Source: SIG437 sp045648985 (lineage in GTDB: Bacteria; Bacillota; Clostridia; UBA1381; UBA9506). Taken from it: a DNA stretch of 64,000 bases. The stretch spans positions 1-64,000 of the forward strand of contig JAZROZ010000027.1 of the NCBI GenBank assembly GCA_045648985.1, written 5' to 3'. The translations under genes and the position numbers were made by a program. Shown here piece after piece: positions 7,123 through 16,992 of the stretch. The notes under the pieces are model-generated. The model had not been told where the DNA came from. It ran no database searches and saw nothing but the letters and a program-made list of their open reading frames with translations. How positions within the stretch are numbered: the stretch's first letter is position 1; each line of letters begins with the position of its first letter.

Positions 7123-8442
7123 ATGAAAATAGGATTCGTATCGCTTGGCTGTGCAAAAAACCTGACTGACGCAGAAACTATGGCAGGTATTTTGGCAGCA
7201 GAGGGACATGAAATATGTGCCAAGGTAGAAGATGCCAGAGTGGTGATTGTAAACACCTGTGGATTTATTGAGTCTGCAAAGGAAGAATCAATTGCTGAGA
7301 TTATTAAAGCAGCACAACTTAAAGAGCAAAATTGCAAGCTCTTGATTGTTACGGGATGTCTTTCTCAGCGCTATAGTGATGAGTTTTTAGAAAATTTCCC
7401 CGAGGTTGATGCAGTCATAGGCACAGCTTCATATAATGAGATTGCAGAGGTTATCAAAAGAGCAGAAAAAGGGGAAAAATGCGTCGAGGTAGGAGATATC
7501 AATGCACCGCTTGAAGAAAGCGAGTACCGTATAAATTCGTGCGGTGCGTATGCATATTTAAAAATAGCCGAAGGCTGTGATAATCACTGCACGTATTGTA
7601 TCATTCCAAAGCTTCGTGGAAAATACAGAAGCAGAAAATCAGAAGATATACTTCTTGAGGCAAAAAGACTTGCAGAAAGTGGTGTAAAAGAGCTTATTGT
7701 AATTGCACAGGACACCTCGCGCTACGGTGAGGATTTAGAGGAAGATATAAATTTAGCCGGTCTTTTAAGAAAGCTTTGCAAACCGGATGGAATCGAATGG
7801 ATAAGAGTCCTTTATATTTATCCCGAAAAAATGACGGATGAACTTATTGACACTTTTTGCGAGGAAGAAAAAATTGTGCCGTACGTGGATATTCCTATTC
7901 AGCATTGCAATGATGAAGTGCTCAAAAGAATGGGAAGACGTACAAACAAAAAGCAGATTTTGTCTGTCATAGAAAAGCTACGAAAAAAAGTAAAAGACAT
8001 CACTATCAGGACATCACTTATATCAGGTTTTCCGGGTGAAACCAAAGAGCAACACAAGGAGCTTTTGGAATTTATAAAAGAAGTGAAGTTTGATAGACTA
8101 GGTGCATTTGCATATTCCAAAGAAGAAGATACCCCTGCAGCTCTTCTGAAAGGACAATTATCTGAAAAAGAGAAAAAGCGTCGTGCAGATGAGATTATGC
8201 GCGTGCAGGCACAGATTTCAATGGCGAAGCAAAAGCAAAAAGAGGGAAAAGTTATAAGAGTATTAACAGAAGGTTATGATGAAGATAATTTTATGTATTA
8301 CGGAAGAAGTGCTAAAGACGCACCCCAGGTTGATACACTAATATATTTTGCGTCGGAGGAAGAAACCAAAATCGGTACATTTGCAGATGTTTTGATTTTA
8401 GATTCCGATGAATATGATTTAACGGGAAAGAGGTTGATTTAA
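7123..8442 (+). CDS. rimO: Ribosomal protein S12 methylthiotransferase RimO
   Basis: 439 residues. A radical-SAM methylthiotransferase that modifies an Asp of ribosomal protein S12. The N-terminal UPF0004 domain has the three auxiliary-cluster cysteines in SLGCAKNLTDAE, NTCGFIESAKEES and TGCLSQRY. The radical-SAM CxxxCxxC is CDNHCTYC. A C-terminal TRAM domain follows (about 370-439). FIESAKEESI marks RimO rather than MiaB. It follows rpoZ by 8 bases and overlaps pgsA by one base. Confidence 0.96.
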   Translation: MKIGFVSLGCAKNLTDAETMAGILAAEGHEICAKVEDARVVIVNTCGFIESAKEESIAEIIKAAQLKEQNCKLLIVTGCLSQRYSDEFLENFPEVDAVIGTASYNEIAEVIKRAEKGEKCVEVGDINAPLEESEYRINSCGAYAYLKIAEGCDNHCTYCIIPKLRGKYRSRKSEDILLEAKRLAESGVKELIVIAQDTSRYGEDLEEDINLAGLLRKLCKPDGIEWIRVLYIYPEKMTDELIDTFCEEEKIVPYVDIPIQHCNDEVLKRMGRRTNKKQILSVIEKLRKKVKDITIRTSLISGFPGETKEQHKELLEFIKEVKFDRLGAFAYSKEEDTPAALLKGQLSEKEKKRRADEIMRVQAQISMAKQKQKEGKVIRVLTEGYDEDNFMYYGRSAKDAPQVDTLIYFASEEETKIGTFADVLILDSDEYDLTGKRLI

Positions 8443-8978
8443 TGAACACACCTAATAAACTTACCATTTTAAGAATTTTGCTCGTTCCGTTTTTTATGGT
8501 TGTATTTCTTTACGATATTATGCCATGCTCAACACTAATTGCCCTGTTTGTTTTCATTACAGCCTGCGTAACAGACTGGCTTGACGGGTATTTGGCAAGA
8601 AAAAACCAAGAAGTAACGAATTTTGGCAAAATTATGGACCCATTAGCCGACAAAATGCTTGTGACAGCCGCTATTTTGTGTTTAGTATATCAGGGTGTTG
8701 TATCTCCGTGGGTTGCTATCATAATCTTAGTGCGTGAATTTATCGTATCGGGCATACGTATCGCAGCCGCTGCAGAGGGAAATGTTATTGCTGCGAGTAT
8801 GTGGGGGAAAGTAAAAACAGTCTGGCAGTTTATTGCTATTTGCATAGCACTTGTTTTAGTTGATTATGAAAGCTTACATATAATTATTGATATTTGTATG
8901 TGGGGTGCAGCAGCTTTAACTGTAATTTCAGGCATAGATTATGTTGCAAAAAACATAAAATTTTTATCGATGAAATAA
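8442..8978 (+). CDS. pgsA: CDP-diacylglycerol-glycerol-3-phosphate 3-phosphatidyltransferase
   Basis: 178 residues with about five membrane segments. The CDP-alcohol phosphotransferase motif D-G-x2-A-R-x8-G-x3-D-x3-D is complete (WLDGYLARKN then FGKIMDPLADK, about residues 45-70). It commits CDP-DAG to phosphatidylglycerol and cardiolipin synthesis. It overlaps the rimO stop by one base (TAATG); rimO-pgsA is a common Firmicute pair. Confidence 0.96.
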   Translation: MNTPNKLTILRILLVPFFMVVFLYDIMPCSTLIALFVFITACVTDWLDGYLARKNQEVTNFGKIMDPLADKMLVTAAILCLVYQGVVSPWVAIIILVREFIVSGIRIAAAAEGNVIAASMWGKVKTVWQFIAICIALVLVDYESLHIIIDICMWGAAALTVISGIDYVAKNIKFLSMK

Positions 8979-8993
8979 ATTGGAGGACCTTTT

Positions 8994-10061
8994 ATGTCAA
9001 AGAAAGTAGTATGCGTTATATTCGGCGGAGCATCATCTGAGCACGAGGTTTCAAGAGTATCTGCCGCAAACGTGCTAAATAATATTGATAAAGACCTTTT
9101 TGAAGTTAAGGCAGTTGGCATAACAAAAGAAGGAAGCTGGTATTTGACTGAAGCGGAGACAGAAGAAATAAAAAGCGGAAAATGGGAAAATGCCAATAAT
9201 AAAAGATGTATTATTTCACCTGACACTAAACATCATGGACTTTTGGTGTTTAACAAAAACGGAGATGTTTCAGTAACAAAAATTGATGTTATCTTCCCCG
9301 TACTTCATGGCAAAAATGGTGAAGATGGAACTATTCAGGGGCTTTTTGAGCTTGCAAAAATTCCATATGTAGGAAATGGAGTTTTAGCTTCTTCTGTATG
9401 TATGGATAAATCAGTAACTAAAAAGCTTTTAGCTCTAGATGGTATAGAAGTAACAGAAGGCTTTACTGTTTATGATTATACAGAAAAAGACTTTGACCGG
9501 ATTTTAGACAAGACAGAAAAGGAGCTATCGCTACCTGTTGTTGTTAAGCCGTCAAATGCGGGCTCATCTGTTGGTGTATCACTGGCTGAAACCGAAGAAG
9601 AATTAAAAAAGGCTTTAGATGTAGCACAAAAGGAAGACAGAGTTATTTTGATTGAACGTGCAGTTGATGCTCGTGAGCTTGAATGTGCAGTTTTTGGAGC
9701 GTATGATGATGTTTGCTCTGCTGCACCGGGTGAGATTATTAAAGCAACAAAAATGTATGACTATGAAACAAAGTACATAGATGATACATCAAGCACGCAA
9801 ATTCCGGCTGTTTTAACAGAGGAGCAGAAAGAAAAGCTGATGACATCAGCCTGCAAGGCATTTAAAGCACTTGGTTGCTTTGGTTTGGCTCGTGTCGACT
9901 TCTTTATTGACAAAAAAGATGGCAGAATTCTTTTAAATGAGATAAACACATTACCCGGCTTTACAGATATCAGTCTATATCCTAAGGCTTGGGAAAATGA
10001 GGGTATAAGCTATAAGGAATTAATTACAAAGGTTATTGAAATTGCGTTTAAAAGAGTATAA
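8994..10061 (+). CDS. ddl: D-alanine-D-alanine ligase
   Basis: 355 residues, ATP-grasp fold. FGGASSEHEVSRVSA near the N-terminus, HGKNGEDGTIQG, VVKPSNAGSSVGVS and the C-terminal NEINTLPGFTDISLYPK metal/ATP site are all present. The omega-loop reads YETKYID; Tyr at this place is the D-Ala:D-Ala type rather than the Phe of D-Ala:D-lactate ligases, which suggests ordinary vancomycin-sensitive precursors (inference). It lies next to murI, giving a two-gene D-amino-acid module for peptidoglycan. A GGAGG lies at 8983-8987. Confidence 0.96.
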   Translation: MSKKVVCVIFGGASSEHEVSRVSAANVLNNIDKDLFEVKAVGITKEGSWYLTEAETEEIKSGKWENANNKRCIISPDTKHHGLLVFNKNGDVSVTKIDVIFPVLHGKNGEDGTIQGLFELAKIPYVGNGVLASSVCMDKSVTKKLLALDGIEVTEGFTVYDYTEKDFDRILDKTEKELSLPVVVKPSNAGSSVGVSLAETEEELKKALDVAQKEDRVILIERAVDARELECAVFGAYDDVCSAAPGEIIKATKMYDYETKYIDDTSSTQIPAVLTEEQKEKLMTSACKAFKALGCFGLARVDFFIDKKDGRILLNEINTLPGFTDISLYPKAWENEGISYKELITKVIEIAFKRV

Positions 10062-10078
10062 AAACGGAGGTATTTACT

Positions 10079-10885
10079 GTGGACAACAGACGTATTGGCG
10101 TTTTTGATTCAGGTGTCGGCGGGCTTACTGTTGTAAAAGAGCTGTCTGAAGCTATGCCCGATGAAAAAATCGTATATTTTGGGGACACAGGGAGAGTGCC
10201 TTACGGAACAAAATCAAAACAAACAATCATTAGATACACAAAAGGCGACATAAATTTCTTAAGGACGTTTAATTTAAAGATGATTATAGCGGCTTGCGGT
10301 ACAGCAAGCTCTCTTGCACTCCCTGAAATTAAGGATAGCTTTGATATACCTGTTTTAGGAGTAGTGACACCAACAGTAGAGGCCGCCGTCAAGGCTACAA
10401 AAAATAAAAAGATAGGCGTTATCGCAACTCCCGGAACAATAAAATCAGGAGAGTATGAGAAGCTGATTAAAAAGATTGACGACAAAATAACAGTTGTAAA
10501 TAAAGCATGTCCAATGTTTGTGCCTTTAGTAGAAAATGACTATATAGAGGGTGAAGTACCTTATTTAGTGGCTCGTGACTATCTTGCTTGTATGAGAAAA
10601 GCAGGTGTTGATACGTTGATTTTAGGATGTACCCACTATCCGCTTTTAACACAAGTTATTCAGGAGGTTATGGGTAGAGACGTAATGCTTATAAATGCAG
10701 GAAAGGAAACGGCGAATTTTGTAAAGGACTATCTTGAAAAAACGGAGAGCTTGCGCGAAGATAAAGATGGGAAGCACAGATTTTACGTAAGTGACGATGT
10801 TGAGATATTTTCTCTTGTCAGCACAAAGTTTTTAGGGTACAGCATCTCTGATGCTATAGAAAAGGTTGATATAGAGAAATACTGA
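10079..10885 (+). CDS. murI: Glutamate racemase
   Basis: 268 residues from a GTG start with GGAGG 8 bases upstream. Makes D-Glu for peptidoglycan. The N-terminal GVFDSGVGGLTV, FGDTGRVPYG and the two catalytic cysteines (AACGTAS and LGCTHYP) are seen. The usual ACNTAS reads ACGTAS, a known variant that leaves the Cys intact. It sits 17 bases after ddl. Confidence 0.95.
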   Translation: MDNRRIGVFDSGVGGLTVVKELSEAMPDEKIVYFGDTGRVPYGTKSKQTIIRYTKGDINFLRTFNLKMIIAACGTASSLALPEIKDSFDIPVLGVVTPTVEAAVKATKNKKIGVIATPGTIKSGEYEKLIKKIDDKITVVNKACPMFVPLVENDYIEGEVPYLVARDYLACMRKAGVDTLILGCTHYPLLTQVIQEVMGRDVMLINAGKETANFVKDYLEKTESLREDKDGKHRFYVSDDVEIFSLVSTKFLGYSISDAIEKVDIEKY

Positions 10886-10900
10886 ATTTGGGGGATATAA

Positions 10901-11338
10901 ATGGAAAAGAACGTTTGGATAAAATTATGCGGTTCTCAGGAAATTGAGGGAGAATCAGACAGCTATGAGCTTATCACCGAAGGTACATATAAAAAAGAAG
11001 AAGATAAATACATTGTAACATATGAAGGCAGCGAAATAACAGGATATGAAAACACCACAACTACACTCACTGTTGCTAAAGATAACGTTTCAATGCTTCG
11101 TATGGGAACAACACCAACTCAGATGATTTTTGAAAAGGGCAACAAATATACAGGTCAGTATGAAACACCCTACGGCTTTTTATATGTTGGTGTTATGACA
11201 AACGATATGAATGTAAATGTAGGAGATAGTGGCGGAATCATCTCGCTTGATTATTATGTTCAGTTTAATGACAATGAGCCTGTTAAAAACTCGCTTTATG
11301 TAGAAGTGACAGAGAAAAACTTATATACAGAGAACTAA
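10901..11338 (+). CDS. DUF1934 (YwiB-like) beta-barrel protein
   Basis: 145 residues, no signal peptide or membrane segment. The pattern of short beta strands, TEGTYKKEEDKYIVTYEGSE, M-x-T-TPTQMIFEKG and ETPYGFLYVGV, fits the DUF1934 calycin-like family (YwiB). The function is unknown. Its position directly before argS is the family's usual neighbourhood in Firmicutes (ywiB-argS). A GGGGGATATAA leader precedes the ATG. Confidence 0.85.
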   Translation: MEKNVWIKLCGSQEIEGESDSYELITEGTYKKEEDKYIVTYEGSEITGYENTTTTLTVAKDNVSMLRMGTTPTQMIFEKGNKYTGQYETPYGFLYVGVMTNDMNVNVGDSGGIISLDYYVQFNDNEPVKNSLYVEVTEKNLYTEN

Positions 11339-11355
11339 GGAAGGGATTTAGTGAT

Positions 11356-13041
11356 ATGACTGTTTACGATAAGACAAAGGAATCCATTAAGAATTGTATA
11401 AATACGGCGCTTTTAAAAGCAAAGGAATCAGGAGAAATTTCATTTGAAAATATTGCCGATTATGTTTTGGAAGAGCCACGCGAAAAGGAATTCGGTGATT
11501 TTGCGGCAAACGTTGCGATGCTAATGGCTAAAGAGGCAAAGTGTGCGCCCAGAAAGATTGCAGAAAGCATCGTTTCCAATATGGATTTTAGCGGAACATA
11601 TATTGAAAGAGCTGATGTTGCGGGTGCAGGTTTTATTAACTTTAAGTTAAACCCTGCATATATACGCGAGGTGCTTTGTGATATAGAAGCTCAGGGAGAT
11701 GACTTCGGTCGTGTTGATATGGGCGCAGGCAAAAAGGTTATGGTTGAATTTGTAAGCGCTAATCCCACAGGCCCCATGCATATGGGTAATGCTAGGGGTG
11801 GTGCAATCGGTGATTGTCTGGCAGCTGTTCTTGATATGGCAGGATATAATGTGACACGTGAATTCTACGTAAACGATGCGGGAAATCAGATTGATAAATT
11901 TAAAAAATCGCTCTATGCGAGATATATTCAGTTGACTTGCGGCGAGGATGCTTTTGAATTTCCTGAAGACGGATATCACGGCGAGGACATAAAAATTCAT
12001 GCGGCTGCTTTCTTTAAAGAATATGGCGAAAAGTTTGAAAATGCCGATGAAGAAACTCTTTCAAAGGCTATAACAGAATATGCTTTAGAAAAAAATATTA
12101 AGGCTTTAAAAACAGACCTTTTAAAATACAGAATAGATTATGATGTGTGGTTTTTGGAAAGTCTGCTCCATCAGACAGGTGCGGCACGTGCCGTTGTTGA
12201 TGAGCTTACAAGAAACGGATGTACATATGAGCAGGATGGCGCAATCTGGCTTAAAACCAAAGACGGAGAAAAGGACGAAGTCTTAGTTCGTGCAAACGGT
12301 TTTTTAACATATTTTGCAGTTGATATTGCATATCACAAAAATAAATTCATAGACAGAGGCTTTGATACGGTAATAAACGTCTGGGGTGCAGACCATCACG
12401 GTCATGTTGAAAGACTTAAAAATGCCATGGCTGATTTAGGTATAGACCCAAGCCGTTTAGAGATTATCCTGATGCAGCTTGTTCGCCTTGTTTCAGGCGG
12501 TGAGGTTGTGAGAATGTCAAAACGTACAGGTAAATCTATTACACTGACAGACCTTTTAGAAGAAACAAGCATTGATGCAGCAAGGTTCTTCTTTAATATG
12601 CGTCAGGCATCAAGTCATTTTGATTTTGACCTTGATTTAGCTGTGGAGCAATCAAATGAAAACCCTGTTTTCTATGTTCAGTATGCACATGCAAGAATCT
12701 GCAGTATTATAAAGCTCTTAAAGGAAGATGGAATAACAGTAGAAAAGCTTTCAGATATAGATATGTCACTATTTAGCACAGAAGCTGAAATAGAGCTTTT
12801 AAAACTGATGGCGCGCTTCCCTGAAGAAATCAAAAATGCTGCAAAGTTAAGAGAACCGAGTATAATTACGAGATATGCTCAGGAGTTGGCTGCAGGATTC
12901 CACACATTCTATGCTGCCTGCAAGGTTAAAACAGACGATAAAGCGCTGACTTTGGCACGTTTAAAGCTTGTTGATTGTGTGAGAATTGTAATTAAAAATG
13001 TTTTAAAAGTGCTTTCCATTGATGCGCCCGAGCACATGTAA
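11356..13041 (+). CDS. argS: Arginine-tRNA ligase
   Basis: 561 residues, class I synthetase. The N-terminal Add-1 domain (about 5-95) recognises the tRNA D-loop. The HIGH-type site is NPTGPMHMGNARGG at about 138-151. The WGADHHGHVERLK block is present, the KMSKS-type loop is VVRMSKRTGK, and a DALR anticodon-binding domain with VQYAHARICSI ends the protein. It follows the DUF1934 gene by 17 bases. No T-box leader is seen, consistent with internal operon placement. Confidence 0.97.
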   Translation: MTVYDKTKESIKNCINTALLKAKESGEISFENIADYVLEEPREKEFGDFAANVAMLMAKEAKCAPRKIAESIVSNMDFSGTYIERADVAGAGFINFKLNPAYIREVLCDIEAQGDDFGRVDMGAGKKVMVEFVSANPTGPMHMGNARGGAIGDCLAAVLDMAGYNVTREFYVNDAGNQIDKFKKSLYARYIQLTCGEDAFEFPEDGYHGEDIKIHAAAFFKEYGEKFENADEETLSKAITEYALEKNIKALKTDLLKYRIDYDVWFLESLLHQTGAARAVVDELTRNGCTYEQDGAIWLKTKDGEKDEVLVRANGFLTYFAVDIAYHKNKFIDRGFDTVINVWGADHHGHVERLKNAMADLGIDPSRLEIILMQLVRLVSGGEVVRMSKRTGKSITLTDLLEETSIDAARFFFNMRQASSHFDFDLDLAVEQSNENPVFYVQYAHARICSIIKLLKEDGITVEKLSDIDMSLFSTEAEIELLKLMARFPEEIKNAAKLREPSIITRYAQELAAGFHTFYAACKVKTDDKALTLARLKLVDCVRIVIKNVLKVLSIDAPEHM

Positions 13042-13078
13042 AGCGTTTAAAAGGCTTTGGGAAGAAAGGAGAAAACAA

Positions 13079-14563
13079 ATGAAGTACGAAAAAAAATCCT
13101 TCAAAATACTGACATCTTTAGTTTTGACAATAGTTATTACGATTACATCTTTAATTCCGGCTTTTGCAAAAGATAAAAATGATATTTCCGAATTTGAATA
13201 TATGAAGGCTGTAATCACAATGATTATGAATGAATACAGGTTCGAGGTTGATGAAAAGGACATATATCGTGATATCATAGATTATGTTCTTGCAGAAAAG
13301 CCTGAGCTTTTGGAAGGAATGATTGAAGCTTCCACTAAAAGCCTTGATGAGTTTTCTGCATATTATTCACAGGAAGACTTAAAATCCTTTATGCAGGGAA
13401 TAGAGCAGGAATACGTTGGAATTGGTGTAATAGTAGAAAGAGTAACGGGCGGAATATATATAAGTCAGGTTATGTCAGGTGGTCCTGCGGATAAAGCAGG
13501 TGTAAAAATGGGAGATATACTTCATTCTGTAAACGGCGAGGACGCCAAAGATTTCTCCATCAACGAAGCTGCCGAGAAAATAAAAGGTAGAGAGGGAACA
13601 ACTGTTGATATTGCCGTAAAAAGAGACGGACAGATTTTAAACTTTAAAATCACACGTGCTGCTGTTTCTGCGGGAACGACCTCTTTTGAAGAGCTTGAGG
13701 GCGGTGTTGGATATATTCAGATTGTAGGATTTAATTCATCAACCCCTGATGAGCTGAAAACAGCACTCCAATATTTTGATGCTAAAAATATCAAAAAAAT
13801 AATTGTGGACGTTAGAGATAATCCCGGCGGAGAGTTAGGCGGTGTCCTTGGTGCACTCTATCTGTTTGTGCCGAAAGGAAAATTATTGCTTACAATAGAT
13901 TATAAAGCTCAGGGGTATGATTTGAAGCTTGATTCCCGTGCAGATTTCAGTAAGACAGACAGAGAAGTTGTTGTTTTGGTAAATGAAAATTCTGCTTCTG
14001 CTGCGGAGGTTTTCGCAGGGGGAATAATGCACAATAATGTTGGTGTTACTGTAGGAACAAAAACATACGGAAAAGGCTCTGTTCAGGAATTTGTTGGTCT
14101 TTTCAGTATCCCCGGGCATCAATTAGGAGATATGAAGCTGACGACTGCTGAATATACTTTGCCAAATGGTGAGAGCATACACAAAAAAGGTATTACTCCT
14201 ACACACAAGGTGAAAAACATATATGAAAATCTGGATACAAAGGGAATTCAGCCGCTTCTGTATGAAAAGAGATATACAGTTGGAGATAGCGGCTATGGAG
14301 TTTTGGCAATAAAACAAAGACTTAGCCTTTTAGGATATTATATTCCCGAAGTAGATGATGTATTTGACGAAGAAACATCTGTTGCTGTTAAAGCATTTCA
14401 GGCTGACACAAATCTTTATCCCTACGGAGTTGCAGATTTTACAACTCAGGAAAAACTGGGAGAAGTTGTTGAAGAAGTGCAAGTACTTGTCGACAGACAG
14501 CTCGATAAAGCATATGAGCTTTTAACAGGAAAAAAACTTCTGACCAAAGAAGGTGAAGAGTAA
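13079..14563 (+). CDS. S41-family C-terminal processing peptidase with a peptidoglycan-binding domain
   Basis: 494 residues. A signal peptide (KILTSLVLTIVITITSLIPAF, written here only in part) targets it outside the membrane. A PDZ domain (about 105-185) with YVGIGVIVE and GGPADKAGVKMGD follows, then the S41 domain with the catalytic Ser in NENSASAAE and the Lys in TYGKGSVQ. The C-terminus carries a PG_binding_1 repeat (GDSGYGVLAIKQRLSLLGYY, about 405-465), which tethers it to the wall. The ATG at 13079 has GAAAGGAGA upstream; the longer open frame overlaps argS and is not favoured. First of an S41-M23-S41 triad. Confidence 0.93.
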   Translation: MKYEKKSFKILTSLVLTIVITITSLIPAFAKDKNDISEFEYMKAVITMIMNEYRFEVDEKDIYRDIIDYVLAEKPELLEGMIEASTKSLDEFSAYYSQEDLKSFMQGIEQEYVGIGVIVERVTGGIYISQVMSGGPADKAGVKMGDILHSVNGEDAKDFSINEAAEKIKGREGTTVDIAVKRDGQILNFKITRAAVSAGTTSFEELEGGVGYIQIVGFNSSTPDELKTALQYFDAKNIKKIIVDVRDNPGGELGGVLGALYLFVPKGKLLLTIDYKAQGYDLKLDSRADFSKTDREVVVLVNENSASAAEVFAGGIMHNNVGVTVGTKTYGKGSVQEFVGLFSIPGHQLGDMKLTTAEYTLPNGESIHKKGITPTHKVKNIYENLDTKGIQPLLYEKRYTVGDSGYGVLAIKQRLSLLGYYIPEVDDVFDEETSVAVKAFQADTNLYPYGVADFTTQEKLGEVVEEVQVLVDRQLDKAYELLTGKKLLTKEGEE

Positions 14564-14566
14564 TAT

Positions 14567-15724
14567 ATGAAAAATTTAACTTTTAAAAAGCTTACGTCCT
14601 TTGCACTATCTGCTGCTCTTTGTACCACACTGCTTTTAGTAAGTCCTGTGCAGGTGAAAGAAGTAAATGCGCAAAGCGTACAGGAAAAGCTTAATCAGGC
14701 AACAAAAGATAAAAAAGAGGCTTTAGATAAAATAAACAAGTCAAAAGAAACTAAAAATCAGGCACTCAGTCAAAAAGAAAAGATTGACCATGAAATTGAT
14801 ATAATCAGCGCGGAGCTTTCGCAGATTGATGCAATTATTGCAGATGCTGACAGTAAAATTGCTGCAAAACAGGCTGAAATAGAGGCATATGAAATCCAGA
14901 TTCAAGCAAGCGACGAAGAGTTTAAGGCGAGAATCAGGGCGATGGACGAAATGGACAATACTTCATATTTAGATATGCTCTTAAATTCCGATAGTCTTGG
15001 CGATTTCCTTGCTAAACTCGAAACAATCCGAGAAATCTCGGAATATGATCAGGGCGTAATCCAGAATATGATAAGTTTAAAGACAGGTGTCGAAAACTCA
15101 AAGGCTGAAATCGAATCGGCGCGCGCAGAGCAACAAGAGGCACGTGATATGACCGCCGCTAAAAGAAATCAGCTTCAGGCGAAAATGAATGAACAAGCCT
15201 CTCTTATTTCTAAGCTCGACAAGGATATTGCTGCATATGAAAAGGCATATAATGAGGCTATTGCTCAGGAAAACAGCTTAAAAGCAAGTTTGGCGAGGAG
15301 CCTTTCGCGTTCGGGTGACGGAAGTACATACTCAGGCGGTGTATTTGCATGGCCTGCTCCGAGTTATACATATATTTCATCAGAGTTTGGCTGGCGTAAT
15401 CACCCTGTTTTAGGTGTGAAAAAATACCATTCGGGAATGGATATGGCAGCACCCGGAGGTTCAAATATTTTAGCTGCCGCCGACGGAACTGTGCGTTCTG
15501 CGGGATGGAACGGCGGATATGGCTATTGTGTTGTAATTGACCATGGTGGCGGCTTAGCAACTTTATACGGCCATGCGAGCAAGCTTTTAGTATCAGCAGG
15601 GCAGCAAGTAACAAAGGGTCAGGTTATAGCCTTAGTCGGTACAACAGGAATGTCAACAGGAAACCACCTTCACTTTGAAGTTTTAGTAAATGGTGCAGTA
15701 ACAGACCCCCGAAATTATTTATAA
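14567..15724 (+). CDS. Secreted M23 (LytM) peptidase with N-terminal coiled coil, EnvC-like
   Basis: 385 residues. A signal peptide (about 1-35) is followed by about 220 residues of charged heptad-rich coiled coil, then an M23 domain (about 265-385). The Zn ligands are present: HSGMDMAAP with His and Asp, and HLHFEV. GTVRSAGWNGGYGYCVVIDH is a typical LytM core. So it is likely an active endopeptidase, not an EnvC-type degenerate one. EnvC/FtsX-partner proteins share this layout, but ftsE/ftsX are not adjacent. It starts 3 bases after the upstream S41 protease gene. Confidence 0.92.
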   Translation: MKNLTFKKLTSFALSAALCTTLLLVSPVQVKEVNAQSVQEKLNQATKDKKEALDKINKSKETKNQALSQKEKIDHEIDIISAELSQIDAIIADADSKIAAKQAEIEAYEIQIQASDEEFKARIRAMDEMDNTSYLDMLLNSDSLGDFLAKLETIREISEYDQGVIQNMISLKTGVENSKAEIESARAEQQEARDMTAAKRNQLQAKMNEQASLISKLDKDIAAYEKAYNEAIAQENSLKASLARSLSRSGDGSTYSGGVFAWPAPSYTYISSEFGWRNHPVLGVKKYHSGMDMAAPGGSNILAAADGTVRSAGWNGGYGYCVVIDHGGGLATLYGHASKLLVSAGQQVTKGQVIALVGTTGMSTGNHLHFEVLVNGAVTDPRNYL

Positions 15725-15762
15725 TTAAAACGTTCACGCTTTGGACATAAGGAAGTGTTTAT

Positions 15763-16938
15763 TTGTTTAATAAAAAGCATATTGTCATAACAGCCGTCAC
15801 AACAGCTGCCGTTGTACTTTTCCTTTATAGTATGCTGATAATGGGATTCTTATCAAATGGTTTTAGTGATAATCCTGTTATAAGGGCAAGAAACATAATT
15901 CATAATTATTATGTTAATCAACTGACGGAAGAAGAAATAGCAAGACTCGACGATGCAGCAATAGATGCCATGGTTAAAGAGCTTGGCGATCCGTATTCAA
16001 GATATCTTGATATGGAAGAATTGACCGAATATGAAGAGTCAAAGGAAGAGGATTATGTAGGTGCGGGAATGCAGGTTGTTTTTAATCCTGAAAAGGAAAC
16101 TATGACTGTAGTTATACCGTATGATAACTCCCCTGCCCAAAGAGCAGGAATCCTGATGGGTGATGAAATACTGGAGGTTAACGGGATAAAGATTTCCCTT
16201 GATTCGTATGAGGATATTCTTAATCAGGTGGGCGGAAAAGACGCAGCAGTAGGCGATATCGTGAAGATTAAGCTTTTGAGAAAAGGTGAAAGCGAGCCGA
16301 TTGATGTTGAACTGAAAAAAGAACACGTTGATATACAAACAGTAACGTTTAAAACAATTGATGATATTGGTTATGTCAGAGTAACTGAATTCATCAACAG
16401 AACGGAAGAAGAATTCCGTGCAGCTATAGAAACGTTAAAGGATATGGAAGTAACATCGGTTATTATTGATTTGAGGAATAACCCAGGCGGTTATGCTCAT
16501 ACTGTAATATCAATGTGCGATATGCTTTTGCCCGAAGGAGTTATTGCATATTTAGAGGACAGTAATGGAAGTCGTGAATATTTTAATTCGGATAAAGAAG
16601 AGCTTGGTCTTAAGATGGCAATTTTAATAAACGGACATACGGCAAGTGCGTCTGAGCTTTTAGCAGGTAGCGTGCAGGCATATGGGCTTGGAACGGTTAT
16701 TGGCGAAAAAAGCTTTGGAAAAGCCGTAGGTCAGGCACTTTATCCTTTGTCTGCAGACACGGCTCTATATATGACAAATTCAAGATATTACACACCGAAA
16801 GGCGAATGTATAGACGGTCAGGGCATTATTCCCGATATTGAGGTTAGCCTAAGCGATGAAAAGCTTTCACGTCTTAATTTGCTTGAAACACAAGAAGATG
16901 ATCAGCTTATGGCTGCAATCGAACTTTTGAAAAAGTAG
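15763..16938 (+). CDS. S41-family C-terminal processing peptidase (CtpB-like)
   Basis: 391 residues from a TTG start with AAGGAAG upstream. An N-terminal membrane anchor (about 5-28), PDZ domain (about 90-170; YVGAGMQVVF, QRAGILMGDEI) and S41 domain with the catalytic Ser in NGHTASASE and Lys in SFGKAVGQ. There is no peptidoglycan-binding domain, unlike the paralogue at 13079, which suggests divided roles. In Bacillus, CtpB cleaves SpoIVFA to release pro-sigma-K processing; that exact role here is only a possibility. The neighbouring M23 enzyme may be its substrate. Confidence 0.92.
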   Translation: MFNKKHIVITAVTTAAVVLFLYSMLIMGFLSNGFSDNPVIRARNIIHNYYVNQLTEEEIARLDDAAIDAMVKELGDPYSRYLDMEELTEYEESKEEDYVGAGMQVVFNPEKETMTVVIPYDNSPAQRAGILMGDEILEVNGIKISLDSYEDILNQVGGKDAAVGDIVKIKLLRKGESEPIDVELKKEHVDIQTVTFKTIDDIGYVRVTEFINRTEEEFRAAIETLKDMEVTSVIIDLRNNPGGYAHTVISMCDMLLPEGVIAYLEDSNGSREYFNSDKEELGLKMAILINGHTASASELLAGSVQAYGLGTVIGEKSFGKAVGQALYPLSADTALYMTNSRYYTPKGECIDGQGIIPDIEVSLSDEKLSRLNLLETQEDDQLMAAIELLKK

Positions 16939-16992
16939 AAAACTTATTTTAGAATGAAGAGTTTATATAAAACCTACTAAGGAGGAACAGAA

